A DNA stretch of 64,000 nt, taken from Plutella xylostella (lineage: Eukaryota; Arthropoda; Insecta; Lepidoptera; Plutellidae). Both the position numbers and the translations under genes were made by a program. Every line of letters begins with the position of its first letter. The stretch's first letter is position 1. The stretch spans positions 1,612,001 through 1,676,000 of the forward strand of contig NC_064002.1 in assembly GCF_932276165.1 (NCBI RefSeq). The letters run 5' to 3'. Below the pieces are notes generated by a model. The model was given only the letters and a program-made list of their open reading frames with translations. It ran no database searches and was not told the origin of the DNA. Shown here in pieces: positions 32,545-44,700 of the stretch.

Positions 32545-32756
32545 GTACTCCTTTGCGGGGTAGGCAGAGGTGCATTGCTGCACCCACTTTTTGCCAGTGT
32601 TATGTTAGTCCCAATGTAATAGGGTGCGGGCCTATTGCCATTTTACGGGCACATATGAGACCAAAGAACAAATATCTGCCCCAGCCGGGAATCGAACCCG
32701 GGACCTTCGGCTCAGTAGTCAGGGTCACTAACCACTACGCCATTCGGTCGTCACTA
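32545..32756 (-). mobile_element. tRNA-derived SINE, type 2 tail
   Basis: On the minus strand it has the same polymerase III head as the other SINEs (TGGCGTAGTGG, GGTTCGATTCC, CGGCTGGGGCAGATATTTGT). It then changes to a different tail: TGGCAATAGGCCCGCACC, TTGGGACTAACATAACACTG and GCACCTCTGCCTACCCCGC. The head is shared and the tail swapped, which indicates a chimeric SINE subfamily. Confidence 0.85.
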
Positions 32757-33416
32757 CATCATCACTACACTGGGAAGGGTTGTACCTACGAGTATCAGTA
32801 ACTGGTGGATGGCTTCTCATCGTTTTCATTTCGCTTCCGGTAACGGAATGGTGGCTTCCAATGTGAGCATTGAACATAGCCGAGGATCGATATTTAATCT
32901 GTGACGGCTGGACGGTGTTCAATAGGATTCAATAGGAGTGAACGCTCTCAAAATGAGCACCTTCGTACGATTCCTTATCATCATACATTCTGGTTAGTTG
33001 AGGTTAAACGTTTAAAGCAGTCGTTTTTTTTTGCTTTTATAACCAATACCTACCATTTTTGATTTTGATTGAAAAAAAAAAATTACTTATGATATGTGCT
33101 AGATTTAGGCAAGTGCATTATACAATATAAACAAAAAAATGCTTTAAAACAACATGCAACAAATTGGGTTACGAGAAAAAAAAACTTTCAATTTGCTTAA
33201 AATAGCGATATCCCAAACGAGCTACCAACCAGCGTCTGAAAACTTTATAACAAATTCAGTAATAATGAGAGTTCCTACCCTTCCCGACATAACCCTGCCG
33301 TGGGGAGTCGCGTAAATCTAACGGAATACTCGTAAAATATAATTGGAAGGCTTCTGCCGAAGTGTAGGAGCCACACTGTAGGCAGTAATGAGCAGTGGAA
33401 GATGTCGAAAGCAATA
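32757..33416. other. no gene recognised
   Basis: Non-coding between two SINEs; no supported feature. Confidence 0.45.
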
Positions 33417-33688
33417 TGACGACCGAATGGCGTAGTGGTTAGTGACCCTGACTACTGAGCCGAAGGTCCCGGGTTCGATTCCCGGCTGGGGCAGATATTT
33501 GTTTAAACACAGATATTTGTTCTCGGGTCTTGGATGTTGATATTTATATTTAGTATCTATCTATCTATGTATTTGTGTAGATATATCAGCGGTCCGACAC
33601 CCATAACACAGGTTCTGCCTAGCTTGGGGTCGGATGGCCGTGTGTGAGATGTCCCCACATATTTATTTTATTTATTTATTTAATATAA
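33417..33688 (+). mobile_element. tRNA-derived SINE, type 1 tail
   Basis: A complete copy: A box TGGCGTAGTGG, B box GGTTCGATTCC, tail GGTTCTGCCTAGCTTGGGG and GTGTGTGAGATGTCCCC, ending (ATTT)n. It is about the length of the copy at 9712 minus the duplicated head. Confidence 0.92.
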
Positions 33689-34162
33689 CATGTCTGAACA
33701 TTTCAGATTTGTACGATGATGTTGCTTATTCTCTTCAGCCATTGTTTGTAAAATGATTATTATTTTTATATAACTGAATCTTGATTCTGTTGCGTTTCGT
33801 TAGATATAACAAATATTATCGTAAACGAAGGTCAGCCTTGAGCTAGTTAAAAACAATGTTCTGTGTCTAATTTACACAATGAACTTTTATTTAAAGTTTA
33901 GACTATGTTTTTTGCTGTTTCCTCATTTTGGTACTCCGTTATTTTTACCACAAACAGATACGACCCTCAAGAGTCTTCATGAAAATTTTCAACAATAGAT
34001 ATTCAATTTCTCCGCTCCTGCCTAGGGACCCGTATCTACTTAACGCGAACAAAGTTTCGGCTCTCCGAACATTGCATAGTTACCCATAATGCAACGTGAT
34101 AAAGTCGCTGTTAGTCTAGTCTTGATACGAAACTTCCTATTCGCAACTTCGGGGAAGGCTGT

Positions 34163-34275
34163 AGGGTTACTCTATAATGACGAAAAACTAAATTTCTCTG
34201 ACTCTAGTTGTATTAAACGTGCCGATTGCACGAGAGCTCTCGTTAGCTCGTTTTTCGTCAGTATAGAGTAACCCT
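34163..34275. mobile_element. 113-bp MITE
   Basis: AGGGTTACTCTATAATGACG AAAAAC at the left is the inverted partner of GTTTTTCGTCAGTATAGAGT AACCCT at the right (26 bp with about two mismatches). No target duplication was identified. Confidence 0.7.
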
Positions 34276-36507
34276 TCTGGTATTCCGCTTTCGTCGTCTT
34301 ATCTGGATGTCAACGAACTTTGGAGCTGGAATTTAATTGAGTAGAGCTGCGAAGGTACGTAATATTAAATTATTGATTTCGTTGAATAGACCAAGTTTAT
34401 AGAGAAGCGATGAGCAAGATTATCGATATTGGATTCCCCGATTCCGATGTCTGTGTTGTTTGATATTATTTCCAAGGCAGTGGATTTTAATCTATATTCA
34501 ACAGGTTAAACTTCTTTTTATTTGCGTGCGTTAGTGTTTTAATTGTTTTCTGATCTATATTTCTTTATGATTTATCTGTTTTCGATCGACAAACGTCTTG
34601 TCGTGTCGGTGACAAGCACAACAGTTTAGGTTAGGGGTTGTCACCGTGGTGAAATGACTGAATAGTCAAATTCAGTCACTAGCTGCCCAGCAGATTGCGC
34701 TTAACGTACATAAATGTTATTAGGAACACCTGATATTATATGACTCGAAGAAACTGCTTTAGTGCACCCCGATAGACACATATCATCTAGGTATTTTACA
34801 GTCACGAGCAAAGAAAAAGTTCCTGTGAAAAAATCACAAAATTACCTCCTCCTAAACGTTAAAGGTTGGCTTAATTCCAATATATTTAATAGCTCATCAG
34901 AGCATTACCAGTCAAAAACGTACCTATATAATTATATGATTTGAAATATTGTGTATAATTTAAAATTGAGGCCATTTAGAGTCGGCATTTTGTAAGTAGA
35001 ACTTGTATTGTTTTCTACTTCTATATTATACTGCATGAAAATAGAACGAATCAAAAAATATATTGAGTACCTATATAAAATATTCTAAAACTAAATAATA
35101 ATCATCATATTCTTGCTGGAAGCGCCCTTATCTAACTAAGGAGCCATAGAGAATAAGTAGACAAGTAACGGAGCCACCTTTGACTCTAATATCATTACGC
35201 GGCAGGTGAGCGCAACTATTAAAGCAGTCAGGCTAATTTGGTAAGTTCCCAGCTCGAGAGGGCTGGTGTCGTTACAAATTAGAGCATGTTTTATAGCCCC
35301 CGAGAAACAAGCCGGGTTAATTATTTTCCTAAGTTAGTTACTGAACGGGCCTCCTTGTCTGCCGTACTTGGATAGTGTCTAGAATATTCTAGATGACTCT
35401 TTGGGATTGTTGTGCAATTTTAACTTTTGTGTAGGACCTTCTACAGGGGACCAGAAGTAGAGTTTTAACGCCAATTTAATTCGATCGGTGACTAGAGTAT
35501 CATGACTGTTATGATAAATTTATTCCAGTGTGTATCAGTTTAAACGTGGTTTAAACACAAACTAATGTAATAGTAACACTGGCCACGATGGTTATAAATA
35601 CTTTATCCTTCAGAAGCACGTGGGATGATAAAAAATATAAACTCCAACGTAGGTATACATACGATGAAAATAACAAACAAACTAAAGATGATTCGCACAA
35701 AGACAAAGTAAATATAGACAACGCAGATTTACAACCGCTCTCGATCGTTAATCGATAAATCGATCTTCGCAGACTGAAAGTGTATTTAATGTTGTTTGTG
35801 TGTGAATGAAATAAATGGTGTTGCCGCTGGTTTATTGATACGAGTTCATTCAGGGCTATGACTTTATTTCGAGTCGCATCAAACGCACACACACATACAG
35901 CGAAACAATCGTAAACTGATGTATGTAAAGACTGTATATTGAGGCTGGTTTGTAATCATTTTCACAAATGAAAACGGTTTTAACTACAATACAACGGTAA
36001 TCTGGCTTATAAACAAGATGCTTTAGCAACCGAGCGTTGTTCCTTACGTTTTATGTCGTTGAAAACGAAAGCTTTCTCACTTGCGAAAACAATCAAAACT
36101 CACTTTCGACACACAAATAACATTTTAGAAACGCCTGAAAGAATTAAATGATACACACGCAGAAAGACCTAAAACCAAAACGATAACAAACGGGAGCTGC
36201 GGAAAGCAGGTTTATCGTTTAGCCAGAAAATAAAAAAACACCCGACATTTCCTAGAGCTCACAAGCTCTACACTCATAAATTCATAGAGCATTTTGCTCA
36301 TGGTTCGCCTTTTGTTTTTTATCTGGCGACAGCTTCTCTCGTGTCCCGAACGCACGTCATGGCAACATGGGCCGTGTGTGGTCTTGTGTAATACGTGCTT
36401 TTGGTACAAAGAGCGACGATCTACTAGCTTATTTTTTTGAAATTCAATTGTGCATTATGCAGATTAGGTAGAAAATTAAATACAACGAGTTCAAGTACAG
36501 GCGTTTC
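34276..36507. other. no gene recognised
   Basis: Non-coding by inspection. The 113-codon minus-strand frame at 35551-35892 is the longest non-repeat frame here. Its composition is ordinary translated AT-rich DNA, with no domain, signal or splice support, so it is not called. Confidence 0.4.
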
Positions 36508-36640
36508 ATCATCATCATCGTCATCAGCTTATAGCAATCCGTTACTGGACGTAGTCTTCTCCCAAAGCACGCCACTGAATCTGCAGCTTTCCGCACCCAT
36601 TCGTAACCAACCACATTTCGCAAGTCGTCGTCATTAGGCG
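36508..36640 (+). repeat. (CAT)n-headed dispersed repeat
   Basis: Begins TCATCATCATCATCGTCATC, followed by TTACTGGACGTAGTCTTCTC, CCAAAGCACGCCACTGAATC and CATTTCGCAAGTCGTCGTCA. These words belong to a widespread lepidopteran repeat. Confidence 0.55.
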
Positions 36641-37234
36641 TTTACTATTTTTAAATCCTTGCAAAAAAGGGATGCTATAAATTTTACGAGATCTGAGATG
36701 TAATGACATGTCTGCCATTATGAAAATGTTCATCACAACACAATAAGAGGTAGTTACATAGCCGTGCCATATACATTACACAAATACACATGCACTAGTT
36801 TTCATTAATTTCGAGGTTTAGTAAAAGTTCATTGCACAAAAAAATACGCATCGTTAAGTCAAAGTTATAAACCAAACAGAACCATTGCATTCGATGCAAA
36901 TAATATTGTACACCGTGATGCCTCAAACAATCACAATAAAGTAAATAACTGTTAACAGATGTTGCAACCGCGCAATTTAGTTCATTCAGCACTCAATACA
37001 GTTTTTTTCGTTTCCGCTGAAACTATTTGTTTACGGAACGGTATCTCAGCTGGCTACAGATATTGGAAGTCTAGTAAAGAATGGCGAGAAAATTGAGTGT
37101 CGACAGAATGGTTGTTCAGTTAGAATGTCAGATATACAACGCAACTTTATCAAATACAAAAAAACCACCAACCAGCAGAAGGGTAACAAAAATATATACT
37201 TAATTTAATATAATAATATAATAAATAATTTAAT
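36641..37234. other. no gene recognised
   Basis: Non-coding, AT-rich. Confidence 0.4.
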
Positions 37235-37385
37235 TTCCCGTGGGAATTCCAGGATAAAAAGTAACATATATTCTTTCTCAGGGTCTAGACCATATGATAC
37301 CAAATTTTATTCAAATCCATTCAGTATTTTTGACGTGAAAGAGTAACAGACAGACAGACAGACACAGTTACTTACGCAATTTATT
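37235..37385 (+). repeat. (CAGA)n-associated lepidopteran repeat
   Basis: The fourth copy: CCCGTGGGAATTCCAGGATA, AGGGTCTAGACCATATGATA, TTGACGTGAAAGAGTAACAG and (CAGA)n. It is more diverged than the others. Confidence 0.8.
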
Positions 37386-37519
37386 CAGTGAGTCACTTTT
37401 AAGCCCTAGAATTTTTACGATGTATGAATACAGTCATGCAATATACATACTCGTACGTAATTCTGTTACAATATAGCCATACACGGGTTGCCCACTTACC
37501 CGAAAAGTCTCTCAGTACA

Positions 37520-37645
37520 AGCTAACTTGTGTTGGGGTCCACCAACCCGCACTAGGCCAGCGTGGTGGACTAGGCCTAAAACGCTTCCTTCATTGGAAGG
37601 GGACCCGTGCCCCAGCAGTGGGGAGGTGATGAGACGAGATGATAG
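37520..37645 (+). repeat. ACCAACCCGCACTAGG repeat (module 2)
   Basis: GTTGGGGTCCACCAACCCGC through CCTTCCTTCATTGGAAGGGG and CGTGCCCCAGCAGTGGGG, with a GATGAGACGAGATGAT tail. Confidence 0.75.
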
Positions 37646-37806
37646 CCATACACGTTTGCGGATACACAAATAGTAAGCACCTATTAGGCTTCATTGTATC
37701 GATACGAATAGAGCGTCGCTAGAGCGTCTTATCTGCACCCTATAATCTAGACGAGAACAGATAGAAGTCTTCCGACCAGCTTTCTGTCATCGTTTCCGAA
37801 GCGAAA

Positions 37807-37972
37807 TTAAATAGTCCTGCATTCATAAGATTTTTGTTTGCTTCTCATATTCTAAAAGTCAATTTTCTATTTTAATAAAAAGTACAAATGAAGTAGCTTA
37901 TGTTTATAAATAATATCTCAAACTTTGAATATGAGAAACAAACAAAAATCTTATGAATGCAGGACTATTTAA
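37807..37972. mobile_element. TTAA-flanked MITE
   Basis: TTAA then ATAGTCCTGCATTCATAAGA, TTTTTGTTTG at the left; the exact inverted counterpart ending GCAGGACTAT and TTAA at the right. Arms are about 45 bp with few mismatches. The TTAA at both edges is the target duplication expected for piggyBac- or Kolobok-type mobilisation. Confidence 0.8.
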
Positions 37973-38039
37973 TTATTATATATAATAGAAAGTTAGTGAA
38001 AAAGTTTATTTGACTTCTGCTGTTGTATGATGTTCTTAT

Positions 38040-38355
38040 TCTTCATATCATATCGTGTCGGTGGCAAACACAAAATTAGGGTATAATAGCGTTCGCCACA
38101 GTTTGGCTAGACAGACTAGCGACAGTGTCCTGAACTTGTTTTCACAACGATTTTCGGATTCAAATAGTATTGGATATGATACTACATCACGACCTATCAC
38201 GTCCCCACTGCTGGGGCACGGGTCTCCTTCCAATGAAGGAAGGGTTTAGGCCTAGTCCACCACGCTGGCCTAGTGCGGATTGGTGGACTACTACTACTTA
38301 CTATATGATACTAATTTCTTCGTAAATGTTACTTCGCGATAGGGCCCCAGGGTGC
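38040..38355 (+). repeat. GATAGGGCCCC repeat with a nested module 2 copy
   Basis: A repeat related to 60590-60770: both have ACAACGATTTTxGGATTCAAA, a TATGATACTAAT-like stretch, and end CGCGATAGGGCCCC. At 38193-38288 a reverse-oriented module 2 copy (CCACCACGCTGGCCTAGTGC) interrupts it. Confidence 0.6.
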
Positions 38356-39471
38356 TCCGTGCGCATAAAAACGTAGGCGCGTCCACCCGTCCACTGTTCC
38401 CGTTTCACTTCTCCCGTATGATGGTTGCCCGTCTCAAAGTACGCTGAGTAGTTCATGGTCAGAACGATGTTTTAATGTATGTTTACATTTGTGCACACTG
38501 TTTTCAGTTTTGAAGTAGTAAATAGTTTCGACTATTTTAAATCCATTGTTATTATTTCTCCCTTTTCATCCTAATTATAATATACGTATGTATCCAGCCC
38601 ACTAGGGAGTAAAATGGGGTCCTTATTCCAGCTTTTCCTTGTGTTTGTAAACATCGCTATGAGAAGAAGACCTTCATTCGCCTAGTTGGTATCTAAATTA
38701 TTGCTAGAAAGTACTGGATACAGTACAAAAATCAATAGTGATAGAAATCTTTACCTCTTAAATTTCTTAAAACCTTTACAGTGAAAATGTTTCTACGTTT
38801 CATTCCAGTGGCGAGACTGAAATATTCAGGCGATGCGATGTATTTCATATTCAGTAAACATGACAGTAGATGGAACTAAGAGACTATCTGTTCCGTATGT
38901 TTACGTTGGTCTACGCAATTGACGCAACACAGCGACGTTAAAATATTAGTTTACGCATTCTAGTTCCGCCAGGTGGCGCTGCCACGACGGAGACGTTAAC
39001 GCTAGAATAGAACGTAACATATCGTGTGTGATGCGGATTATATCCACGCCGTTACGTTCTCTCTCTCCAGCATCTGTCATTTTATAGCCGAAATGTAAAG
39101 AATAGCTGTATAAATCTTCAGACAATACGGCGATAGTAGGTTTATTGATATTGATATAAAAGTAATAGGTTTTATGACCGAGCGATGTTATTTATAGACT
39201 TCATTGTCTGTTGAGAATTGTTGCGTGTTCCCAATTTTCCCAGATTTGTCCTGAGTAAGGGATCAATCGGCACAGTTTCGGCACCAGGCCCGTATTTGGG
39301 ATAAATTGGATCCGTATTGGATTACTAGGAAGATTACGTGAAGATACTCCTTGATTTTGTTGTGCAGCGACTCGGTGAGTGTGAAGCAAACTTTCCCCAG
39401 GCTAGTACGAGTAGTGGTGTAAAGTAAATGTTTGGAAGTTTCTAGTGAGCTCGGCGGAGGTGCTTTCTCCT
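38356..39471. other. no gene recognised
   Basis: Non-coding; the small minus-strand frames here have no recognisable domain. Confidence 0.4.
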
Positions 39472-39517
39472 TTTTAACCGATTTCGAAAAAAGGAGAAGG
39501 TTCTCAATTCGTCTGTA
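39472..39517. repeat. fragment of the AACCGACTTC repeat
   Basis: TTTTTAACCGATTTCGAAAA and AGAAGGTTCTCAATTCGTC match the right-hand end of the repeat at 62022-62520. Confidence 0.55.
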
Positions 39518-39970
39518 TTGTATTATTGTACAAACACAGAACCACCATACGGACACATGACTAAGATTCTATACTATTTGGACAAACTTTTCATAAAAAA
39601 CGGCTTTTACATTGAGAAATAAACTGAATAAAGTGTCATTTTGTGAGTACAAATCTTGTAAAGCTATCCATTAGATAAAATGATAATAATTAGGTATGTT
39701 GAAACTTAAATTAGTCTCTTAATAGACCTATCTAGAACAATGATTTAGTACCTAACTGGGCCTCAATGAATGGTACCTTCTCAATGATGCATACAAATGA
39801 ATTTAAATTGCGAGCAAGTCATAAACATCAATTGCTCAGATGTCATCTAGATGAGTCTAGATCATTTGGGACGATGATTAATAATGACGGCTGGCTATTA
39901 CAATACGATATAGGTACTTTAAAATCTCTATTACATAATGTACCTAGGTCAAATTTTTTGAGAGGTTCGA
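39518..39970. other. no gene recognised
   Basis: Non-coding spacer before the truncated LINE. Confidence 0.4.
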
Positions 39971-40312
39971 AATATTTAAACTCAAACTCAAACTCAAACT
40001 CAAATTTTTTTTATTCATCGTACAAATATAAAATTTTCTGATGAACGTCAATTTTTACAAATTACTCTCCGTTCGGATAAGGGGGGGCTCTTTCTGTCTA
40101 AGGAGAAGAACGGAGGCAAGAAACTCCTGAGCCATCTTTTCAAAAAAAGACTTAAAACTAGTTGGTATACAATACATATAAGCTTAATAATTATTATTAT
40201 AATAATATGAGCAGAGCTAACTACTTATCACAGCCATGCATTAATGTCCTCTAAGTAATCATCAATTTTATAATAAGCTTTTTTACTGAGTTTCTCTTTA
40301 ATGTAACACTTA
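39971..40312 (-). mobile_element. 5'-truncated copy of the CR1-type LINE
   Basis: On the minus strand it matches the last stretch of the full LINE (about 59590-59925): the end of ORF2, the stop, the 3' UTR with CTCAGGAGTTTCTTGCCTCC, and the hexamer tail. Its tail is four to five units of TTTGAG. This pins down the element's 3' end and tail type. Confidence 0.88.
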
Positions 40313-40667
40313 AGTTTAAGTATTTGAGTTAAGTTTCTACGTAGATACTACAGTGGAATCTTAATAATAGGCAGGTGATCATTCTCTCTTTCTTTTCTAG
40401 GAAATCAAGGTATTATTTTCCCGGGGGTTAATTCTTGATCTTGGTTCACTCGAGGTCACTTGGTGACACGCCACAAATATACAACTTTTTCAGCCGCAGG
40501 TTGATTATAAAAAGAAAGTTACTATTATTATTTTAATATCACTGCAAAAACAACCCCATCAACGTTTGAAGAACATAGGAGCACCCCTCACACTCGTGCT
40601 TGAGCTCACACAAATCTCAGCTGTGCAATAGAAACGTACGTTCAGGTAGTTAATAATAATATTATTA
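40313..40667. other. no gene recognised
   Basis: Non-coding DNA with a polypyrimidine-AG run near 40385-40400, but no coding exon after it. Confidence 0.4.
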
Positions 40668-40669
40668 TA

Positions 40670-41580
40670 CAGGGTGCTGCAAAAAGGGTATACTAAGCCG
40701 AAACCTACATGTGCAGCATGGTATATCTGTCGCAGGCATCTGGTTTAATCTCCTTTTAGATTGAACCACTAGCCCGTTCATTGGATGGCACTACTCAATT
40801 GTATGACTAGGCCGAACGTTGATTGTACAAGCGTCACAAAACGTCCAACTAGTTAGCTGACTTAAAGTCAGTCAGGTGGTGAATAAAACAAATATGGCAT
40901 CTAACAGCTAATACTGACACAAAAAGCACCTATATTGTTATTTTTTGCAAATAAATTAGCTTTAAAGTGCGTTATTTATGTTAAAATAGTGTGACAACGT
41001 GGATTTACATATTATTACGCCGCGGGTGGATAGTTTCAAAGAAAAAATTGTGGCCAAACTGGATAATTATGAACAACAATATTAAGGTACGTTTATTGTT
41101 ATTGTTTAGTTAATTTGTGAGATAAGAGCTTTGTTACATAGTCTTTTTGTTAAATCTTGTCTGGTCATATTCACCCTAACCAGACATTACAAAGTTGCTA
41201 TACTATATCCCATTCAACGACTTCGCTGAATGACGTTCAGTCAAGACGTCGAACGTTACAATCAACGACTTGACGAGTTGTCCTTTAGTCATACAACTGA
41301 ATAGCGCCATCCAATGCACGGGCTAGTGGTTCAATCAAAAAGAAGATTAAACCAGATGCCTGCGACATATCTAATCCCGAAACTCAAATCAGAATTTCAA
41401 AATTCGAGCAAAAAAAGTCATTCTCCATAGCAAAAAGTCACGTGACCAACAAAGTTTCTATGGAAAATGTTTTTTTTTTGTCGCGAAATTTGAAATTCTG
41501 ATTTCAGTTTCGGCCTTCGATATAGGTACCATGCTGCACATGTAGGTTTAGGCTTAATATACCCTTTTTGCAACACCCTG
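40670..41580. mobile_element. mariner-type MITE split by another DNA element
   Basis: Ends CAGGGTGCTGCAAAAAGGGT and ACCCTTTTTGCAACACCCTG with TA on both sides (40668-40669 and 41581-41582). Removing the insertion at 40729-41366 leaves a copy very like 11415-11696, including GTGCAGCATGGTATATCT and the centre AAGTCACGTGACCAACAAAG. Confidence 0.82.
40729..41366. mobile_element. 638-bp DNA element nested in the MITE
   Basis: Begins GTCGCAGGCATCTGGTTTAA and ends with its inverse, TTAAACCAGATGCCTGCGAC. The inverted similarity extends about 110 bp inward (CCACTAGCCCG, CATTGGATGGC, GTATGACTA). It is flanked by ATATCT on both sides (40723-40728 and 41367-41372), a 6-bp target duplication. No transposase frame is present; the superfamily is not assigned. 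Confidence 0.8.
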
Positions 41581-41720
41581 TATCTGTACCTGCATCAGAA
41601 AATGAATTCTCGTTTCATTTCATCGAGATTGCTGTGAGTCATAATCTAAGTAAATAAGTAAACCTATGTGAACTTTATATGAACTTTGTTTTGTTTATAC
41701 ATAGTTTTTTCTGTGACATA

Positions 41721-44700
41721 CGGACTGACAGACGTGGACAGTTGCAAACTTTTGGTCATACTGAACAACTTTTTCTTACAACTTTGGGAAATTACAAAAA
41801 AAAACAAGTGAAAAGTTACGTAATCAACAAAGTTTATATATTGTTGCTGTCCTAATTTACCCCGTTGGTACAAAGTGTATATATTTTTTTTTTAAATAGT
41901 TATTTATTCAGTAGAAATAAACACACTTAACAAAAAACAAAAACGCCAAACTGTACAACAGTTTGTTGGCGTGACGCGCTCTTAACATTTGTTTTAGCAA
42001 ATCTTACAACTAATATACCTACTTAAATAACCTACCTAATTAAATAATATGTATATTAAGCAAAATTCTGTCGTGCATTTCCAAGTCACCCTATTAATTC
42101 AGCTTAGTATACCCTGTATACCTTGTAGGTAGTTAATCTTTTATTTTTAAATTTATAACAAAATTGGAATAACTATCGAGGCCAGAAAATCCGCAACAGT
42201 CGAGTATAATCCCAATTTTAACTCGTTGAATATTTCAGTGGATCTTGCCTCTGTAATAAAATAATTACGACCATAAATACCCAATAGCGGACCACTGCAT
42301 ATTCCAGAATAGATTAACAGATTGATCGAATTAATAAACTTGTGGAGAGTCCAATAATTAAGCACACAGATAGCGAGATAACGAGAGAAAAGATTCATTA
42401 TCTCGTTTATCGACTTTGTTACTAGGTATAAGTAATAGGGGCTTTTAATCGCTTGACTTGTAAGATGGACTTAATCTACCGATGATAAATAAATGGATAG
42501 TTTTTATACATATAGAGTGTAATTTTCAGTTGTATGAAAAAATTAAGGCTATTATTATTATTCTCAATTTTAATTTTAACAGTAGTTCTAAGTATACATA
42601 GAAATTGATATGATAGGACAAACTTAGACATACTTTGTTTCGCCACTTGCAAACAGACCCCTAAAAGATAGCAACGTACGCTCACGCAAGCGGCGGTAGA
42701 TACGCAACTGTGCATGTGCATGTAGCTTTATACCGCTCATTTGTTACCAACTTCAAAAGCAAGTAGCCTGGTCGCTCAAGGCTTACCCCCGCTGGTAGAG
42801 GAAGTCGTTTCTAGACTTAGGCTGCGTCTCCAGTTAACAAACAGTGCAGCGATTATACGAGATTTGAAACCTCCGTTTACGTTGCGTATCGTCAACTGTC
42901 ACTGTCAAAATGTAAGGCAAATTCATTGAGTATGAATGGTCCACCGAGTCCGCGTTGTTCTATGGGCAAAGTTAGTTCCAAAAGTGACATTTGTTTTTTC
43001 CATATGTTCGGTGGAATTTCACCAAAGCTAAACGGCAGACTAAGTAAGTAAGGTTACTAAATAAGTAACCTGTCATACGTCTGTCAGTTAGTACAAAATG
43101 TATTTTAATTTTTATTTAAATACGTTTAGCGTTTGGGCAAAGTGACCCTTAGGGTAGTTTCTAAAATAGTATCGAATCCTGTGATCGCACCTCAGTTTGT
43201 TGTCGACTGAGTTAGCGGCGTATCATATGCCCTTCCTCCTTAAATGTAGTGTTCACAGTATGCTAGTTCTGCGCTCACTGTGCTCATTAGCATCTCAGTT
43301 GTTGGCTGTCAGAATAGCGTAACCTAACCTAACCAACGTTAAAAACCCCTGAAATACAATACTAAAAGTCGCATTACTTTAATACGGTTGAACCGATTTT
43401 GATACAATGTGGCTAAGAACACTCTAGGTAACATAACGTAATATCACCCTAAAAACAAAACGAATCTGTTCAGCCATTTTGGAGTTACACTACCATAAAC
43501 AGATATTTTAGATATTTTTTTTTTTTTTTTTTTTTTTTTTCCCTGGCAACCCTACGAACCGGGTGTCAAAAAAACCAGCTGATTTAATTTATTTTAATAT
43601 TACTAAATTTAATGTCTAATTACGTTTAAAACTAGTGTTAACTTAAAGAATATAGTGTTATACAGCTGTGCAAATGAAGACAAGCCTTCAAACCCTGAAA
43701 TAAAACACTTACGGGACTCGGATATTTGAAGCAGCGGCACCTGTCAAAGTTCGAATTAGCCAACGGATATCTATCAGGGGAGTATTGTTAAAATTACATA
43801 TTTTTACTAGTATTACTCATTTAAAATCATAATCACTAAATTATTTAATCATTATTCATTAGTTTGCTGCATACGTGAAATGTTTTTCACACTTCCTTAA
43901 CCCACTTTTAGACTTTGTGATTTTCAAACTCTGTTGTTTTCATTTCTAATTTTCAAACTTTCTATTAGCTTTTGTATCCCTTATTCCCTATTATTACTAT
44001 ACCATAGTCTCCACCTACTTAATTGCTATTAGTATTAGTACTTCATTGAATAATGATCAAGTGATTGTTTTTTTTGGCTTAAAGTTTACATAATTCTAAG
44101 TCAATAATACCACTGAGTACCTATTCATTTAAGTAACATATTATGCATATTACTCCCTCCCCACCCATAGTTTGTGTTCATGACTACATTGTATATGATA
44201 ACTAACAAATAAGTTACCTTTTGATCATTTTTACATAGACTTACAATATATCAAGTTTTGATTGGTTTGATCAAGTTATACCTAAAGAGGGTTATTTTGT
44301 ATATATCTTGGATAAACATCCTCTCAATTCTACCTATCAACATACTAACGGGTAACCCCGGGTGGTTTCAGACATGTCGAGGATGACGACCCGGAAGGTG
44401 CAGAGCCGTGACCTGGAGATCCAGCTGAGGACAGCTTTGGAGGATCTCAAGGCATCTCGTGACCTCTCAAGCCAACTGATGGCAGAGCGGGAGGACAATG
44501 AAAAGGAATTTGATTCCCTTTTAAAAAAGAACTCGGACTTAAAGAATGACATAGCTGAAATGGACATCCAATACCAAGACTTGCAAGGCAAATGTGATGA
44601 GCTACAGATTGTACTTAGATCATACAAAGAGTGTCAGGATTTACATGAAGCTGCCTTGTCTAAGATCTATAGCCTAGAGCAGCAATTGGCTGAAGCACAC

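Noticed and set aside
35551..35892. 113-codon minus-strand frame
   Set aside because: No family resemblance, no promoter or splice context, and residue composition expected of AT-rich DNA.
43325..43342. Telomere-like CCTAACCTAACC
   Set aside because: Only two to three units of the insect TTAGG repeat; too short to mean a telomere or a telomeric insertion.
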